Positions 24,739 through 34,476 of a stretch of DNA of 64,000 nucleotides are shown in pieces. Numbering within the stretch: position 1 is the stretch's first letter; every line of letters begins with the position of its first letter. Below the pieces are notes generated by a model that worked only from the letters and a program-made list of their open reading frames with translations, had not been told where the DNA came from and searched no databases. The DNA is from Pseudomonas sp. ACM7 (lineage in GTDB: Bacteria > Pseudomonadota > Gammaproteobacteria > Pseudomonadales > Pseudomonadaceae), in assembly GCF_004136015.1 (NCBI RefSeq), contig NZ_CP024866.1, positions 1,039,063 through 1,103,062 on the forward strand. The letters run 5' to 3'. The position numbers and the translations under genes are program-made.

Positions 24739-25851
24739 TCAGTCGTTGAGCAAGCGCCCGTGACGCAGCGCTTCGCGCCCCGCCACCTTGGCCAGCCAGA
24801 AACCGGGTTGGGCATAACGCAGCCGTTCAATGGCAAACAGCACCCCGGACGTACCAGCACACACCGTGCTGACCCGATCCGATAACGGATCGATCACTTC
24901 GAAAATCTCATCGCCGGCTTCAATCCATTCACCGGGTTTACGCAAGAAACTGATCACGCCAGGGTGTGGCGCAAACAGTAATTCGGTGCCTTCGAACGGC
25001 ATGCCTTCGCAAGCATCTTGCGCAGGTTTTGGCCATTCGCCGCTGATCAGGCCTTGCTCGGCGAGGAACGCCAGAATGCCTTCGGCGTAAGCCATCGCTT
25101 CTGGGCGACCGGTATCGGCCTGACCACCTAATTCAATGGTAGTCGCCAGGCAGGCCAAGGGAATCTGCGCATCAGGAAACAGACGCGACAGACGCAACCA
25201 CGGCAGCGAGCACGCTTCGTCAAACGAACTGCCGCCAGAATCTTCCGCCAGCAGCCCCACCTTTACGTTCAAGTGCGCGGCCAACGAACGCCATTGCGGC
25301 CAGTGTTGCGGCAAGGCGTACATGTGCAGCGCCGCTTCGGCATCGCAATGCAGATCAAGCACCACGTCAGCGGTGCAGGCATGACTGAGCAAAATGCGCT
25401 GCATGCCTTGCAACTGACTGGCGGCTGGTGGCAATGCGGCGAGCACATCGTTCATGGCCTGACGGATCAGCTGAATATTGGCGTGCGGATCATCACCCAG
25501 GCGCCCTTCCAGCTCGGCGGCCACTGGCGCGCTCAGCTCGACGAAATCCCGGTTGAAGTTCTTGCCGCTGCCCGCCTCAAAACGCCCTTGATGACTGCCC
25601 TGAAACAGTTGGCCGAGGCCCAGTGGATTGGCCACCGGCACCAGTTCGATCACACCGTTGAGCAAGCCTTGGGCTTCAAGTTCGGTCAGGCGCTTTTTCA
25701 GCTCCCAAGCCGTGCGCATCCCCGGCAGTTCATCGGCGTGCAGGCTGGCCTGGATGTAGGCCTTGCGCTCGCCACTACCGAAGCGGAACACCGAAATCTG
25801 GCGTTCGCTGCCCAAGTGGCTCCACGGCAATGAATGATCGATGCGTTCCAT
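24739..25851 (-). CDS. aotO: AotO, succinylglutamate desuccinylase/aspartoacylase-family protein
   Basis: 370 residues, M14/AspA-like zinc hydrolase family. Zinc-site motifs are present: HADELPG near the N-terminus and VLDLHCDAEAALHMY in the middle. It lies between the transporter genes aotM and aotP, as in P. aeruginosa, where it is not needed for arginine uptake. Its substrate is not known; from its position an N-acyl amino acid is possible. The last 100 residues (GTELLFAPHPGVISFLRKPG) look like a lipoyl-type beta barrel, common in this subfamily. One-base gap to aotM. Confidence 0.88.
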   Translation of the reverse strand: MERIDHSLPWSHLGSERQISVFRFGSGERKAYIQASLHADELPGMRTAWELKKRLTELEAQGLLNGVIELVPVANPLGLGQLFQGSHQGRFEAGSGKNFNRDFVELSAPVAAELEGRLGDDPHANIQLIRQAMNDVLAALPPAASQLQGMQRILLSHACTADVVLDLHCDAEAALHMYALPQHWPQWRSLAAHLNVKVGLLAEDSGGSSFDEACSLPWLRLSRLFPDAQIPLACLATTIELGGQADTGRPEAMAYAEGILAFLAEQGLISGEWPKPAQDACEGMPFEGTELLFAPHPGVISFLRKPGEWIEAGDEIFEVIDPLSDRVSTVCAGTSGVLFAIERLRYAQPGFWLAKVAGREALRHGRLLND

Positions 25852-25852
25852 A

Positions 25853-26551
25853 TCAGTGCTTCCGCGGGGCCAGATAGCCCAGCCAGCGGCGCTCGGCCAG
25901 TTTGAACATCCGCACCAGAATGAAGGTCAGGCACAGGTAGAACACGCCGGCGGTGATGTAGGCTTCGAACGGCAGGTAGAACTGCGCGTTGACCGTACGC
26001 GCGGCACCGGTGATGTCGATCAGGGTCACGATGGACGCCAGACTGGTGGTCTGCAGCATCATGATCACTTCGTTGCTGTACTGCGGCAGTGCCCGGCGCA
26101 AGGCCGACGGCAGCAAGATGCGCTTGTACATCTTGTAGCGCGACATGCCCATCGCCTTGGCCGCTTCGATCTCACCGTTCGGCGTGGCCCGCAGGCTGCC
26201 GGCGATGATTTCAGCGGTGTAGGCGCTGGTATTGATCGCGAAGGCCAGACACGCACAGAACGTCGCGCTGGACAGCCACGGCCAGAGGAAGCTTTCACGT
26301 ACCGCTTCGAACTGCGCCAGACCGTAGTAGATCAAGAACAGCTGCACCAGCATCGGTGTGCCGCGGATCACGTAGGTATAGAGCCAGGCGCTCATGTTGA
26401 CGGCCGCGTTTTTTGAGACGCGCATCAAGCCCAGCGGCAAGGCGCACAGCAGACCGAAAAACAGCGACAGCCCGAGCAATTTGAGGGTGGTCACCAGGCC
26501 GCCGAAGTACAACGGCAGGGCCTCCCAAATGACGTTGTAGTCGAAGATCAT
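25853..26551 (-). CDS. aotM: Arginine/ornithine ABC transporter permease AotM
   Basis: Inner-membrane permease, 232 residues, HisM family. Several transmembrane helices; the EAA loop that contacts AotP reads EAAKAMGMSRYKMYKRILLP. The start overlaps the aotQ stop by 4 bases (ATGA), indicating coupled translation. It pairs with AotQ to form the heteromeric channel. Confidence 0.94.
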   Translation of the reverse strand: MIFDYNVIWEALPLYFGGLVTTLKLLGLSLFFGLLCALPLGLMRVSKNAAVNMSAWLYTYVIRGTPMLVQLFLIYYGLAQFEAVRESFLWPWLSSATFCACLAFAINTSAYTAEIIAGSLRATPNGEIEAAKAMGMSRYKMYKRILLPSALRRALPQYSNEVIMMLQTTSLASIVTLIDITGAARTVNAQFYLPFEAYITAGVFYLCLTFILVRMFKLAERRWLGYLAPRKH

Positions 26552-27237
26552 AGATCAGCCGCCCTTACGCCTACCGAGTAGCGCTTCTCAAGGTGACGCA
26601 ATGCCAGCAACGAGACGCTGGTGATCACCAGGTACATTGCCGCCACTGCGAGGAAGAAGGTGAAAGGCTCGCGGGTGGCATCTGCCGCCTGCTTGGCCTT
26701 GAACATCATGTCTTGCAGCCCCACCACCGAAATCAGCGCGGTGGCCTTGGTCAGTACCAGCCAGTTGTTGGTGAAACCCGGAATCGCCAGGCGAATCATC
26801 TGCGGCACCAACACCCGGAAGAACACCTGAAAACTGCTCATGCCGTACGCCATGCCGGCTTCTGCCTGACCTTTCGGGATCGCCATGAAGGCGCCACGGA
26901 AGGTTTCCGACAGGTACGCACCGAAGATGAAGCCCAGGGTGCCGATACCGGCGGCCAACGGGTTCAGGTCGATGTAGTCGTCAAAACCGAGCATTGGCGC
27001 GACGCGATTGAGCAGGTCCTGACCGCCGTAGAAAATCAGCAGGATCAGCACCAGGTCGGGAATACCGCGGATCACCGTGGAATACAGGTCGCCCAACCAG
27101 GCCAGCCAGCGAATCGGGGACAGACGCAGCGCAACGCCGATCAGACCCAGAACAATGGCCAAGACCATGGACGACAAGGCGAGCTGAAGCGTCAGCCATG
27201 CGCCATCGAGGATGACAGCCCCGTAGCCTTTCAACAT
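26548..27237 (-). CDS. aotQ: Arginine/ornithine ABC transporter permease AotQ
   Basis: Inner-membrane permease, 229 residues, HisQ family. The EAA loop reads GQAEAGMAYGMSSFQVFFRV; the helices VILLDGAWLTLQLALSS-type N-terminus and VLTKATALISVVGLQDMM follow the HisQ pattern. Encoded 91 bases after aotJ and overlapping aotM. Confidence 0.94.
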   Translation of the reverse strand: MLKGYGAVILDGAWLTLQLALSSMVLAIVLGLIGVALRLSPIRWLAWLGDLYSTVIRGIPDLVLILLIFYGGQDLLNRVAPMLGFDDYIDLNPLAAGIGTLGFIFGAYLSETFRGAFMAIPKGQAEAGMAYGMSSFQVFFRVLVPQMIRLAIPGFTNNWLVLTKATALISVVGLQDMMFKAKQAADATREPFTFFLAVAAMYLVITSVSLLALRHLEKRYSVGVRAADL

Positions 27238-27328
27238 GATTCAGGTCCTCGAAAAGGGGGATGAAAAAATGGCGCAAACCTCAGAGATCCTGTTGCTTGC
27301 GCCATTTCGGACTTGTCGCCGGGACGTG

Positions 27329-28102
27329 TTATTTGCCGTAGATATCGAAGGCGAAGTATTTGTCCTGGATTTGCTTGTACTTGCCGTTCTCGCGAATGGC
27401 GGTGATCGCGGTGTTGATCTTGTCTTTCAGCGCGTCACCCTTGCGAACTGCGATACCTACACCGTCGCCGAAGTATTTGACGTCGGTGAAGGCCGGGCCA
27501 ACGAAGGCGAACCCTTTGCCAGCGTCGGTTTTCAGGAAACCGTCATCCAGCAGCGTAGCGTCTGCCACGGTGCCGTCGAGGCGGCCAGCGGCGACGTCGA
27601 GGTAAATTTCGTTCTGCGAACCGTAAGGCTTGATCTCGGCACCCAGCGGGGCCAGGACTTCGCGGGCGAAACGCTCGTGGATCGAACCACGTTGCACGCC
27701 AATGTTCTTGCCCTTGAGCTCAGCCAGACTGTCGCTGACTGGAGTGCCGGCCTTCATGACCAGGCGAGCCGGGGTGTTGTAGTACTTGTTGGTGAAGTCC
27801 ACGGACTTCTTGCGATCTTCAGTGATCGACATGGACGACAGGATCGCGTCGATCTTGCGCACTTTGAGTGCCGGGATCAGACCGTCGAACTCTTGCTCGA
27901 CCCAAACGCACTTGACCTTCATCTCTTCGCACAGAGCGTTGCCGATGTCGTAGTCGAAACCAACGATGCTGCCGTCCGGCGCTTTAGAAGCGAACGGAGG
28001 GTAAGCCGCTTCGATACCAATTTTCAGAGGCTTTTCATCGGCGAAAGTCGGCAGGGACAGCACGGACAGTGCCAGGGCGCCAAGCAGCACGAGTTTCTTC
28101 AT
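27329..28102 (-). CDS. aotJ: Arginine/ornithine periplasmic binding protein AotJ
   Basis: Solute-binding protein of the Lys/Arg/Orn family, 257 residues. Signal peptide [21 protein letters not shown] with cleavage before DEKPL. SBP_bac_3 motifs [17 protein letters not shown] and [14 protein letters not shown] bind the amino-acid head group. The start at 28102 has a signal peptide directly behind it; the frame extends 25 codons upstream without conservation. First gene of the aot operon; ArgR-type sites lie at 28240-28286. Confidence 0.95.
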   Translation of the reverse strand: MKKLVLLGALALSVLSLPTFADEKPLKIGIEAAYPPFASKAPDGSIVGFDYDIGNALCEEMKVKCVWVEQEFDGLIPALKVRKIDAILSSMSITEDRKKSVDFTNKYYNTPARLVMKAGTPVSDSLAELKGKNIGVQRGSIHERFAREVLAPLGAEIKPYGSQNEIYLDVAAGRLDGTVADATLLDDGFLKTDAGKGFAFVGPAFTDVKYFGDGVGIAVRKGDALKDKINTAITAIRENGKYKQIQDKYFAFDIYGK

Positions 28103-28613
28103 CTTGGGACTCCATCGGTAAAGGGCTAAAACGGCAGAGTGAGCGATAGCCCAATATGCGAATGAGTGGAACCGCAAAGCGGTGCTGCGTCGTAGGAATC
28201 GCGCGTTTTTTTTAACGCGAGCAACAACGAGCGAGTGATCGGCATTCTAACGACAGGCCCGAAGCCGATATTTCTTCAATGCGACAACTAATTACAGAAG
28301 CACCGAGAAAGCCGCTTGGGCGCGTTGACAGCCTTGCAAATTCATGCAAGAGCAAAAGACAGTGAACCGATCTATGTTGCAAATTGCGGGCCTATTATTG
28401 GCAAACCCTTCTAATCCGGCAAGCGCAGCGTTGTGTCTTATTTTTTGCAGGGGCTGAGGAGGCCCGATGATGGGACTTTGCGTTTCCCAATGCCCCGTAT
28501 CGGAGCGAGCGGTTACACATTCAGTTACTTGAAAGGTGATGGGTAACAGTGGGAAATCACCTACAGGTGAAGCCGATAATTATTGGCAGTTGTTTATGTG
28601 GCGTCTGACAGAT
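28103..28613. other. Intergenic region upstream of aotJ
   Basis: Apart from the ArgR-type sites it holds AT-rich stretches and no supported gene. The end at 28614 is the beginning of a REP pair. Confidence 0.5.
28240..28286 (-). promoter_or_regulatory. ArgR-type half-sites upstream of aotJ
   Basis: On the minus strand TGTCGCATTGAAGAAA (28286-28271) matches TGTCGC-N8-AA. A weaker copy TGTCGTTAGAATGCCG starts 31 bases further on (28255). They are 138-184 bases before the aotJ start. Confidence 0.65.
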
Positions 28614-28713
28614 CGCCTTCGCGAGCAAGCCCGCTCCCACATTGGATCTGCTTCTGGCACAAATTCTCTGCTCACTGGAGATCTAGTGTGGGAGCGGGCT
28701 TGCTCGCGAAGAG
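28614..28713. repeat. Inverted REP pair downstream of acsA
   Basis: CGCCTTCGCGAGCAAGCCCG ... CTCCCAC faces GTGGGAGCGGGCTTGCTCGC, separated by about 45 bases. Confidence 0.9.
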
Positions 28714-28756
28714 GCCCGCCCAAGCAACGGAAAATCCAAACCTGATCGACATAAAA

Positions 28757-28790
28757 AAACCCCACCAGGCTCAACACCTGGCGGGGTTTA
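28757..28790 (-). terminator. acsA intrinsic terminator
   Basis: On the minus strand ACCCCGCCAGG-TGTTGAG-CCTGGTGGGGT (one G-U pair) followed by TTTTTTATG, 16 bases after the acsA stop. Confidence 0.85.
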
Positions 28791-28805
28791 GATGACTCGG
28801 AACGC

Positions 28806-30761
28806 TTACGCGACGTTCATGATCTTGTGCTCATCAATCAAATGCTGCACCACACCCGGATCCGCCAAGGTGGAGATATCCCCCAACCCATCGTATTCAG
28901 CCGTAGCAATCTTGCGCAGAATGCGGCGCATGATTTTTCCCGAACGGGTTTTCGGCAGACCCGGCGCCCACTGGATGACATCCGGCGAGGCAATCGGGCC
29001 AATCTCTTTACGCACCCAGTTTTTCAGCTCCAGACGCAGCTGCTCGCTCGGCTCTTCGCCACCGATCAACGTGACATAGACATAGATGCCCTGCCCTTTG
29101 ATGTCGTGCGGCACACCGACCACGGCCGCTTCGGCGACTTTCGGGTGGGCGACCATCGCGCTTTCGATCTCGGCGGTCCCCATGCGGTGGCCGGACACGT
29201 TGAGCACGTCATCCACGCGACCGGTAATCCAGTAGTAACCGTCTTCGTCACGACGCGCACCGTCACCGGTGAAGTACATGCCGCGGAACGTCTTGAAGTA
29301 GGTATCGACGAAGCGGTCATGGTCGCCATACAGCGTGCGCGCCTGGCCCGGCCACGAATCGAGAATCACCAGGTTGCCCTCGGCAACGCCTTCGATGATG
29401 TTACCCAGGTTATCCACCAGCGCTGGCACCACGCCGAAGAATGGTCGTGCAGCAGAACCCGGCTTGAGCGCGTGCGCACCCGGCAACGGGCTCATCAGGG
29501 TCGCGCCGGTTTCGGTCTGCCACCAGGTGTCGACGATCGGGCAACGGGATTGGCCGACGTTCTTGTAGTACCAGTCCCACGCTTCCGGGTTGATCGGCTC
29601 ACCGACCGAACCCAACAAACGCAAACTGCTGCCATCGGCGCCTTCAACGGCCGCCTTGCCCGACGCCATCATCGCGCGGATTGCGGTGGGGGCGGTGTAG
29701 AGAATGTTGACCTTATGTTTGTCGACGATTTTCGCCACCCGGGTGATGTCCGGGTAGTTCGGCACGCCTTCGAACAGCAAGGTGGTCGCGCCATTGGCCA
29801 GTGGGCCATAGACAATATAGGTGTGGCCAGTGACCCAACCGACGTCGGCGGTGCACCAGTAGACTTCGCCCGGACGGTAGTCGAACACGCGCTCGTGGGT
29901 CATCGCCGCGTACAACAGATAGCCGGCGGTGGTGTGCTGTACACCCTTCGGCTTACCGGTCGAACCGGAGGTATAAAGGATGAACAGCGCTTCTTCAGCA
30001 CCCATTTCTTTCGGCGCGCACACAGTGCCCGCCACTTTCATCAGGTCTTCGTACCAGATGTCGCGATGCTGGTTCCACTTGATGTCGCCACCGGTGCGCT
30101 TGCACACGATGACTTTCTGAATGCTGCTGGTTTCCGGGTTGGTCAGCGCGTCGTCGACGTTGCTCTTGAGCGGGATCTTCTTACCGGCACGAATGCCTTC
30201 ATCAGCAGTGATCACCACTTTGGATTTGCAGTCGATGATCCGGCCCGCCAGGGCTTCCGGCGAGAAACCACCGAACACCACCGAGTGAATCGCGCCAATC
30301 CGGGTACACGCCAGCATGGCGACCACGGCTTCGGGGATCATCGGCATATAGATAGTCACCACGTCGCCGCGGTGCACATCCTGGCCGCGCAGGGCGTTGG
30401 CGAACTTGCAGACTTGTTCGTGCAGCTCACGGTAGGTGATGTTGCGGCTTTCGGCAGGGTCATCCCCTTCCCAAATGATCGCGATTTGATCGCCGCGTTC
30501 GGCCAGATGACGGTCGAGGCAGTTGTAGGAAACGTTCAGGGTGCCGTCGGCGAACCATTTGATGTCGACATGGTGATCATCGAAGGAAGTCTGTTTCACC
30601 GTGGTGAAAGGCTTGATCCAGTCGAGGCGCTTGGCTTGCTCGCGCCAGAAGCCGTCCGGGTTAACGACGGACTGCTGGTACATGGCCTTGTAGGTCGCCT
30701 CATCAGTCAGCGTGTTGGCCGCAACCTCGGGACGAACGGGATACAGAGAAGCCGCACTCAT
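28806..30761 (-). CDS. acsA: Acetyl-CoA synthetase
   Basis: Activates acetate to acetyl-CoA through acetyl-AMP. 651 residues, AMP-forming ligase of the ANL superfamily. ATP-binding loop [11 protein letters not shown], the acetate-pocket region [10 protein letters not shown], and the C-terminal hinge/lysine [11 protein letters not shown] with Lys609, the residue that is acetylated to switch the enzyme off in homologues. Monocistronic, with its own terminator. Confidence 0.97.
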   Translation of the reverse strand: MSAASLYPVRPEVAANTLTDEATYKAMYQQSVVNPDGFWREQAKRLDWIKPFTTVKQTSFDDHHVDIKWFADGTLNVSYNCLDRHLAERGDQIAIIWEGDDPAESRNITYRELHEQVCKFANALRGQDVHRGDVVTIYMPMIPEAVVAMLACTRIGAIHSVVFGGFSPEALAGRIIDCKSKVVITADEGIRAGKKIPLKSNVDDALTNPETSSIQKVIVCKRTGGDIKWNQHRDIWYEDLMKVAGTVCAPKEMGAEEALFILYTSGSTGKPKGVQHTTAGYLLYAAMTHERVFDYRPGEVYWCTADVGWVTGHTYIVYGPLANGATTLLFEGVPNYPDITRVAKIVDKHKVNILYTAPTAIRAMMASGKAAVEGADGSSLRLLGSVGEPINPEAWDWYYKNVGQSRCPIVDTWWQTETGATLMSPLPGAHALKPGSAARPFFGVVPALVDNLGNIIEGVAEGNLVILDSWPGQARTLYGDHDRFVDTYFKTFRGMYFTGDGARRDEDGYYWITGRVDDVLNVSGHRMGTAEIESAMVAHPKVAEAAVVGVPHDIKGQGIYVYVTLIGGEEPSEQLRLELKNWVRKEIGPIASPDVIQWAPGLPKTRSGKIMRRILRKIATAEYDGLGDISTLADPGVVQHLIDEHKIMNVA

Positions 30762-31219
30762 CTTTGTTACCTCGGTGGAATAGTTGTTTTTGTATGACCC
30801 AGTTGTAGCCGGGCCGGGCCTATAGAACCATTCGACGATGGTAGTAACAAGCCCCTACTAAATGTCGTGACTATTCCCACAGGTTTTGTGCAAACGCTCT
30901 ATTCCGGCCACCAATGGCCAATGTAGGAGCTGCCGAAGGCTGCGATCTTTTGATCTTCGAGGACCGCCAAGATCAAAAGATCGCAGCCTGCGGCAGCTCC
31001 TACAGGGATTGTTACGAAATTCGCCAAAGGTGTTTATCAAAAGCACGCCTATATGAATGTAACCCCCACGCCTAAAATCAGCCTCGCCAACCAGGCAACG
31101 TGATTAACCAAGTTGCAGCCCCCACGAAGGCAGTTAATCCAAAACCTAGTACTTAAGTTCCACACGCAACCCCAAAAAGGTTGCGTGACCCCACTCGACC
31201 TCTAAAAGGTAAATTTGAA
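30762..31219. other. Intergenic region between acsA and the DUF2790 gene
   Basis: About 460 bases with divergent promoters and the REP palindrome in the middle. I see no further gene. Confidence 0.5.
30922..31004. repeat. REP palindrome (TGTAGGAGCTGCC type)
   Basis: TGTAGGAGCTGCCGAAGGCT ... GATCTTTTGATCTT faces AAGATCAAAAGATCGCAGCC ... GGCAGCTCCTACA. The arms are nearly perfect complements about 35 bases long. Confidence 0.9.
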
Positions 31220-31483
31220 ATGAAAGCTTTATTAGTTCTGGCCCTCAGCAGCCTGTGCGCAACCGCCATGGCAGACGAGGTCCCGACTGATGTCGCACAG
31301 CAGCAACCCGCCATCGAGGAATACACTTACTCCACTCACCTGGACATCGCCAAAGTTGTCTCCATGAGCGAAATCCCGAATGTGTGTGAAGTTGTTCCAG
31401 CAACAATGGAATACGACGACTCCAAAGGCCAACGCCACATTCTGCGCTACAGCGTTATGGGTAACGGCTGCTCTAACGGCTAA
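31220..31483 (+). CDS. DUF2790 family small exported protein
   Basis: 87 residues. Signal peptide MKALLVLALSSLCATAMA before DEVPTD; the mature part YTYSTHLDIAKVVSMSEIPN and the two-cysteine end (NVCEVVPATMEYDDSKGQ ... NGCSNG) are typical of this Pseudomonas family of unknown function. AAAGGT lies upstream of the ATG at 31220. Family members are often strongly induced secreted or periplasmic proteins; the sequence gives no function. Confidence 0.85.
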   Translation: MKALLVLALSSLCATAMADEVPTDVAQQQPAIEEYTYSTHLDIAKVVSMSEIPNVCEVVPATMEYDDSKGQRHILRYSVMGNGCSNG

Positions 31484-31529
31484 TCACCCGCCCAAGGCAC
31501 ACAACGCCAACGAACCTGGAGCCACTACC

Positions 31530-31790
31530 ATGAAAACCAAACTGATCCTCGCCCTGACCCTCTCTGTCCTGGCCGCTGACGGCTACGACCGCACTGGCTC
31601 GGCTGCTTACAGCACGCAAGCGGCTGTCGCTTCTGATGGTTACGACCATACCGGGTCGGCGTCTTTCGCCTCCGATGGCTCCGATCACACAGGCGCTGCC
31701 AAACTCGCTTCTGACGGTTTTGATCACACCGGCGCTGCTAAAGTGGCTGCCGATGGCGAAGATCACGTGGGTGCCGCCCGCTTCAGCTGA
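31530..31790 (+). CDS. Small exported protein built of 13-residue DGxDHTGxA repeats
   Basis: 86 residues. Signal-like MKTKLILALTLSVLA, then five units: ADGYDRTGSAAYSTQ..., SDGYDHTGSASFA, SDGSDHTGAAKLA, SDGFDHTGAAKVA and ADGEDHVGAARFS. The period is 13 residues, the first unit longer by six. The acidic DG.DHTG core could bind metal, but no function is known to me. GGAG precedes the ATG by about 7 bases; it lies 46 bases behind the DUF2790 gene and may share its transcript. An intrinsic terminator follows. Confidence 0.7.
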   Translation: MKTKLILALTLSVLAADGYDRTGSAAYSTQAAVASDGYDHTGSASFASDGSDHTGAAKLASDGFDHTGAAKVAADGEDHVGAARFS

Positions 31791-31808
31791 TCATCAAGCG
31801 TGACGTTA

Positions 31809-31831
31809 CAGCCCGACCTCGGTCGGGCTTA
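31809..31831 (+). terminator. Intrinsic terminator behind the repeat-peptide gene
   Basis: AGCCCGACCTCGGTCGGGCT hairpin followed by TAGTTGTGT; the U-tract is poor. Confidence 0.7.
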
Positions 31832-31864
31832 GTTGTGTCTGGAGCCATCGAAAACCGACTCAAA

Positions 31865-31880
31865 ACACAACATGTAGTGA
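31865..31880. promoter_or_regulatory. Possible NrdR box upstream of nrdB
   Basis: ACACAACATGTAGTGA is close to the NrdR palindrome ACACWATATATWGTGT. Only one box is seen, and it is about 180 bases before the -10 candidate, so the assignment is weak. Confidence 0.35.
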
Positions 31881-32058
31881 AAAAGGCGGTTTTCTGGCTG
31901 TTTTTTGAACAAAAAAATTGCCCGCCAAAATTTATGAAAAAAAATCTGCACCCGCGACATCCGGCCAAAGCCCTGTAAACCCTCGCTCCGACCGAAAAAC
32001 CCTCCTTCTCGACCGCTCCATGCGCGGATTCGCCCCACCACGGCCGCAAAAATTTCCC

Positions 32059-32308
32059 TATAATGCCGGCTTAAACGGGCCTGCAATATTCCCTTACAGG
32101 GATAACAGCCAGTCTGAAGCCCACGCCGAAGTCTTCACCGATTTCGGCGCCCGTCAGAGGCTCTCGGAACCCCGTACAAAATTATGTTTATTTGCCTGCG
32201 TGTACCGCTGCAAAAAACGCTATCCAACGCGGCCAGAACGGTCGTGTGAAAAACCAACCAATCAGTTTTCACACGGGCATCTGGCCCTCACGCAGGAGAC
32301 GACACGTC
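32059..32308 (+). promoter_or_regulatory. nrdB promoter -10 and long structured leader
   Basis: A consensus TATAAT lies at 32059-32064; no good -35 is seen. The leader to the nrdB ATG would be about 240 bases. It contains two hairpins: CGCCGAA/TTCGGCG (32124-32149) and the perfect 10-bp CGTGTGAAAA/TTTTCACACG (32243-32275), the latter 33 bases before the start codon. No T-run follows either stem. Confidence 0.55.
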
Positions 32309-33559
32309 ATGCTGAGCTGGGACGAATTCGACAAAGAAGACAGCGGCGAAACCGTTGTAAAAGGCGCCAACGCTGGGCACGCAACTGAAGCCAACATGGA
32401 CCGCCTCGACACCGCTGGTGGCGTCGCGGCTCAAGAAGCCCGCGCTGTAACCGCGTCCGACTCCGCCGCAATCGCCCGTGCAAAAGCTGCCCTGGACAAC
32501 CTCGACATCGCCGAAGGCCTCGCCGAACTCGAAGGCGCCTCCGCCCGTGTGGCCGTCGACGAAAAGCGCATGATCAACTGCCGCGCCGACCTCAACCAGC
32601 TCGTCCCGTTCAAGTACGACTGGGCCTGGCAGAAGTACCTGGACGGTTGCGCAAACCACTGGATGCCGCAAGAAGTCAACATGACCGCCGACATCGCCCT
32701 CTGGAAAGACCCGGAAGGCCTGACCGACGACGAGCGCCGCATCGTCATGCGCAACCTCGGCTTCTTCTCCACCGCCGACTCCCTGGTTGCCAACAACCTG
32801 GTCCTGGCCGTGTACCGCCTGATCACCAACCCGGAATGCCGCCAGTACATCCTGCGCCAGGCATTCGAAGAGGCGATCCACACCCACGCCTACCAGTACT
32901 GCATCGAATCGTTGGCCATGGATGAAGGCGAGATCTTCAACATGTACCACGAGATCCCATCGGTCGCGAAAAAAGCCACCTGGGGCCTCAAATACACCCG
33001 TTCGATCTCCGATCCGAAGTTCGAAACCGGCACCGTCGAAACCGACAAAGAGTTGCTGCGCAACCTGATCGCCTACTACTGCGTTCTGGAAGGCATCTTC
33101 TTCTACTGCGGCTTCACCCAGATCCTCTCCATGGGCCGCCGCAACAAAATGACCGGCGTCGCCGAGCAGTTCCAATACATCCTGCGCGACGAATCCATGC
33201 ACCTGAACTTCGGCATCGACGTGATCAACCAGATCAAAATCGAAAACCCGCACTTGTGGGATGCTGAAATGAAGGAAGAAGCTTCGCAGATGATTCTGCA
33301 GGGCACTCAGCTGGAAATCGAATACGCGCGTGACACCATGCCTCGTGGCGTGTTGGGCATGAACGCGGCGATGATGGAGGACTACCTGAAGTTCATCGCT
33401 AACCGTCGTCTGTCGCAGATTGGTTTGAAAGAAGAGTATCCAGGGACGACTAACCCGTTCCCTTGGATGAGCGAGATCATGGACTTGAAGAAAGAGAAGA
33501 ACTTCTTTGAGACTCGGGTTATTGAGTATCAGACTGGTGGGGCGTTGAGCTGGGATTGA
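32309..33559 (+). CDS. nrdB: Class Ia ribonucleotide reductase, beta subunit
   Basis: Houses the diiron-tyrosyl radical used by NrdA to reduce ribonucleoside diphosphates. 416 residues. Metal ligands and radical region are visible in [20 protein letters not shown] (Glu, His, and Tyr four residues on), [10 protein letters not shown] (Glu) and [10 protein letters not shown] (Glu...His). The start ATG at 32309 ([11 protein letters not shown]) has GGAGA upstream; the frame runs 39 codons further without conservation. In P. aeruginosa nrdA precedes nrdB; no nrdA lies anywhere in this window. Confidence 0.95.
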   Translation: MLSWDEFDKEDSGETVVKGANAGHATEANMDRLDTAGGVAAQEARAVTASDSAAIARAKAALDNLDIAEGLAELEGASARVAVDEKRMINCRADLNQLVPFKYDWAWQKYLDGCANHWMPQEVNMTADIALWKDPEGLTDDERRIVMRNLGFFSTADSLVANNLVLAVYRLITNPECRQYILRQAFEEAIHTHAYQYCIESLAMDEGEIFNMYHEIPSVAKKATWGLKYTRSISDPKFETGTVETDKELLRNLIAYYCVLEGIFFYCGFTQILSMGRRNKMTGVAEQFQYILRDESMHLNFGIDVINQIKIENPHLWDAEMKEEASQMILQGTQLEIEYARDTMPRGVLGMNAAMMEDYLKFIANRRLSQIGLKEEYPGTTNPFPWMSEIMDLKKEKNFFETRVIEYQTGGALSWD

Positions 33560-33576
33560 TCTGGAAAATGCAAAAG

Positions 33577-33602
33577 AGGGCTGCCGTGAGGCGGCCCTTT
33601 TT
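33577..33602 (+). terminator. nrdB intrinsic terminator
   Basis: GGGCTGCC-GTGA-GGCGGCCC (one G-U pair) followed by TTTTTTAT. Confidence 0.85.
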
Positions 33603-33936
33603 TATGACCAACGCTATACCTCGCATTAGACCTCGCTAAAATTAAAATCCAGGAAAAGCGCTGTGCTGTAAATGCCAGTGCGCTTAAACTCTTTGAAAAA
33701 CAATCTTATACAAGAAATTGAGGGAGAAATTAATTTTCCAAGCGAACGCTTGCCGACAACCAAAAAGCCATCATAATAAGAGCTCTTATTTAGTCACAGC
33801 AAGAGCAAGGACGCCGCAATCATGCATATAAAATATATACCAAGCAAAGCAACACAAAGCTATTCTCGCTCAGCCCCAGCATTAATAGCGACTTAAGCAC
33901 TTCCCCAAAGTACACCGACGAATTTAAGGGAATAGC
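33603..33936. other. AT-rich non-coding stretch at the edge of an accessory island
   Basis: The base composition turns sharply AT-rich here (runs such as ATATAAAATATATACC). I see no gene, no tRNA and no clear direct repeat marking an attachment site. It probably holds the promoter of the ATPase remnant. Confidence 0.6.
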
Positions 33937-34476
33937 ATGTCAAACAAACACCCATTACGCGTGCAATCTCACATCCTACGACTCCTTGGCGATCAGTTAA
34001 TTGGTCATGATCGCTTAGCAGTGTTCGAGCTTGTTAAAAACTCCTATGACGCCGACGCGAGCACGGTTTCTATCACCATAGAACTCAACAACTCCGCCCC
34101 CTGCATTAAAGTAGAAGACAACGGATCAGGAATGAATCTGTCTGTAATTACGGGGGCATGGCTAGAGGTAGGAACAGACTCAAAGCGTACAGCCCAAAAC
34201 AGAAAACGCTCTAAAATATTTAATCGCCTCCCGCTAGGTGAAAAAGGTGTTGGCAGACTAGCCGTTCAAAAACTCGGAAAAAAACTTCAAGTAATAACAA
34301 AGGAAGAAGGCTCACCCGAGTACGAGTTCTGGCGGTTTGGCACGCGAGCAAAGGGCAACGTTTTCAGAATTACAGGGCCACGTTCACCATCCTCGATTTG
34401 CCAGAAATACCTAGAGCGTGGCTGGCTGACATCATCAATGGCACACGAGCAAGTGATAGCGCGCATGCACCAGTAG
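33937..34476 (+). pseudogene. Truncated GHKL (MORC/MutL-like) ATPase of a restriction system
   Basis: 179 codons. Residues 1-130 match the Hsp90/MutL/MORC-type ATPase domain: N box ELVKNSYDAD with Asn35, G1 box VEDNGSGM (Asp61), and G2 GEKGVGRLAVQKLG (101-114). After about residue 130 (PEYEFW) the sequence no longer looks like the family and stops; intact relatives have several hundred more residues. The frame then overlaps a restriction-endonuclease frame shifted relative to it, consistent with an internal deletion. Codon use is AT-rich. GHKL ATPases of this kind occur next to endonuclease, Vsr and cytosine methylase genes in restriction-modification loci. Confidence 0.75.

Noticed and set aside
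28827..30797. 656-codon open frame opposite acsA
   Set aside because: Antisense shadow of a GC-rich gene; the acsA motifs are all on the minus strand.
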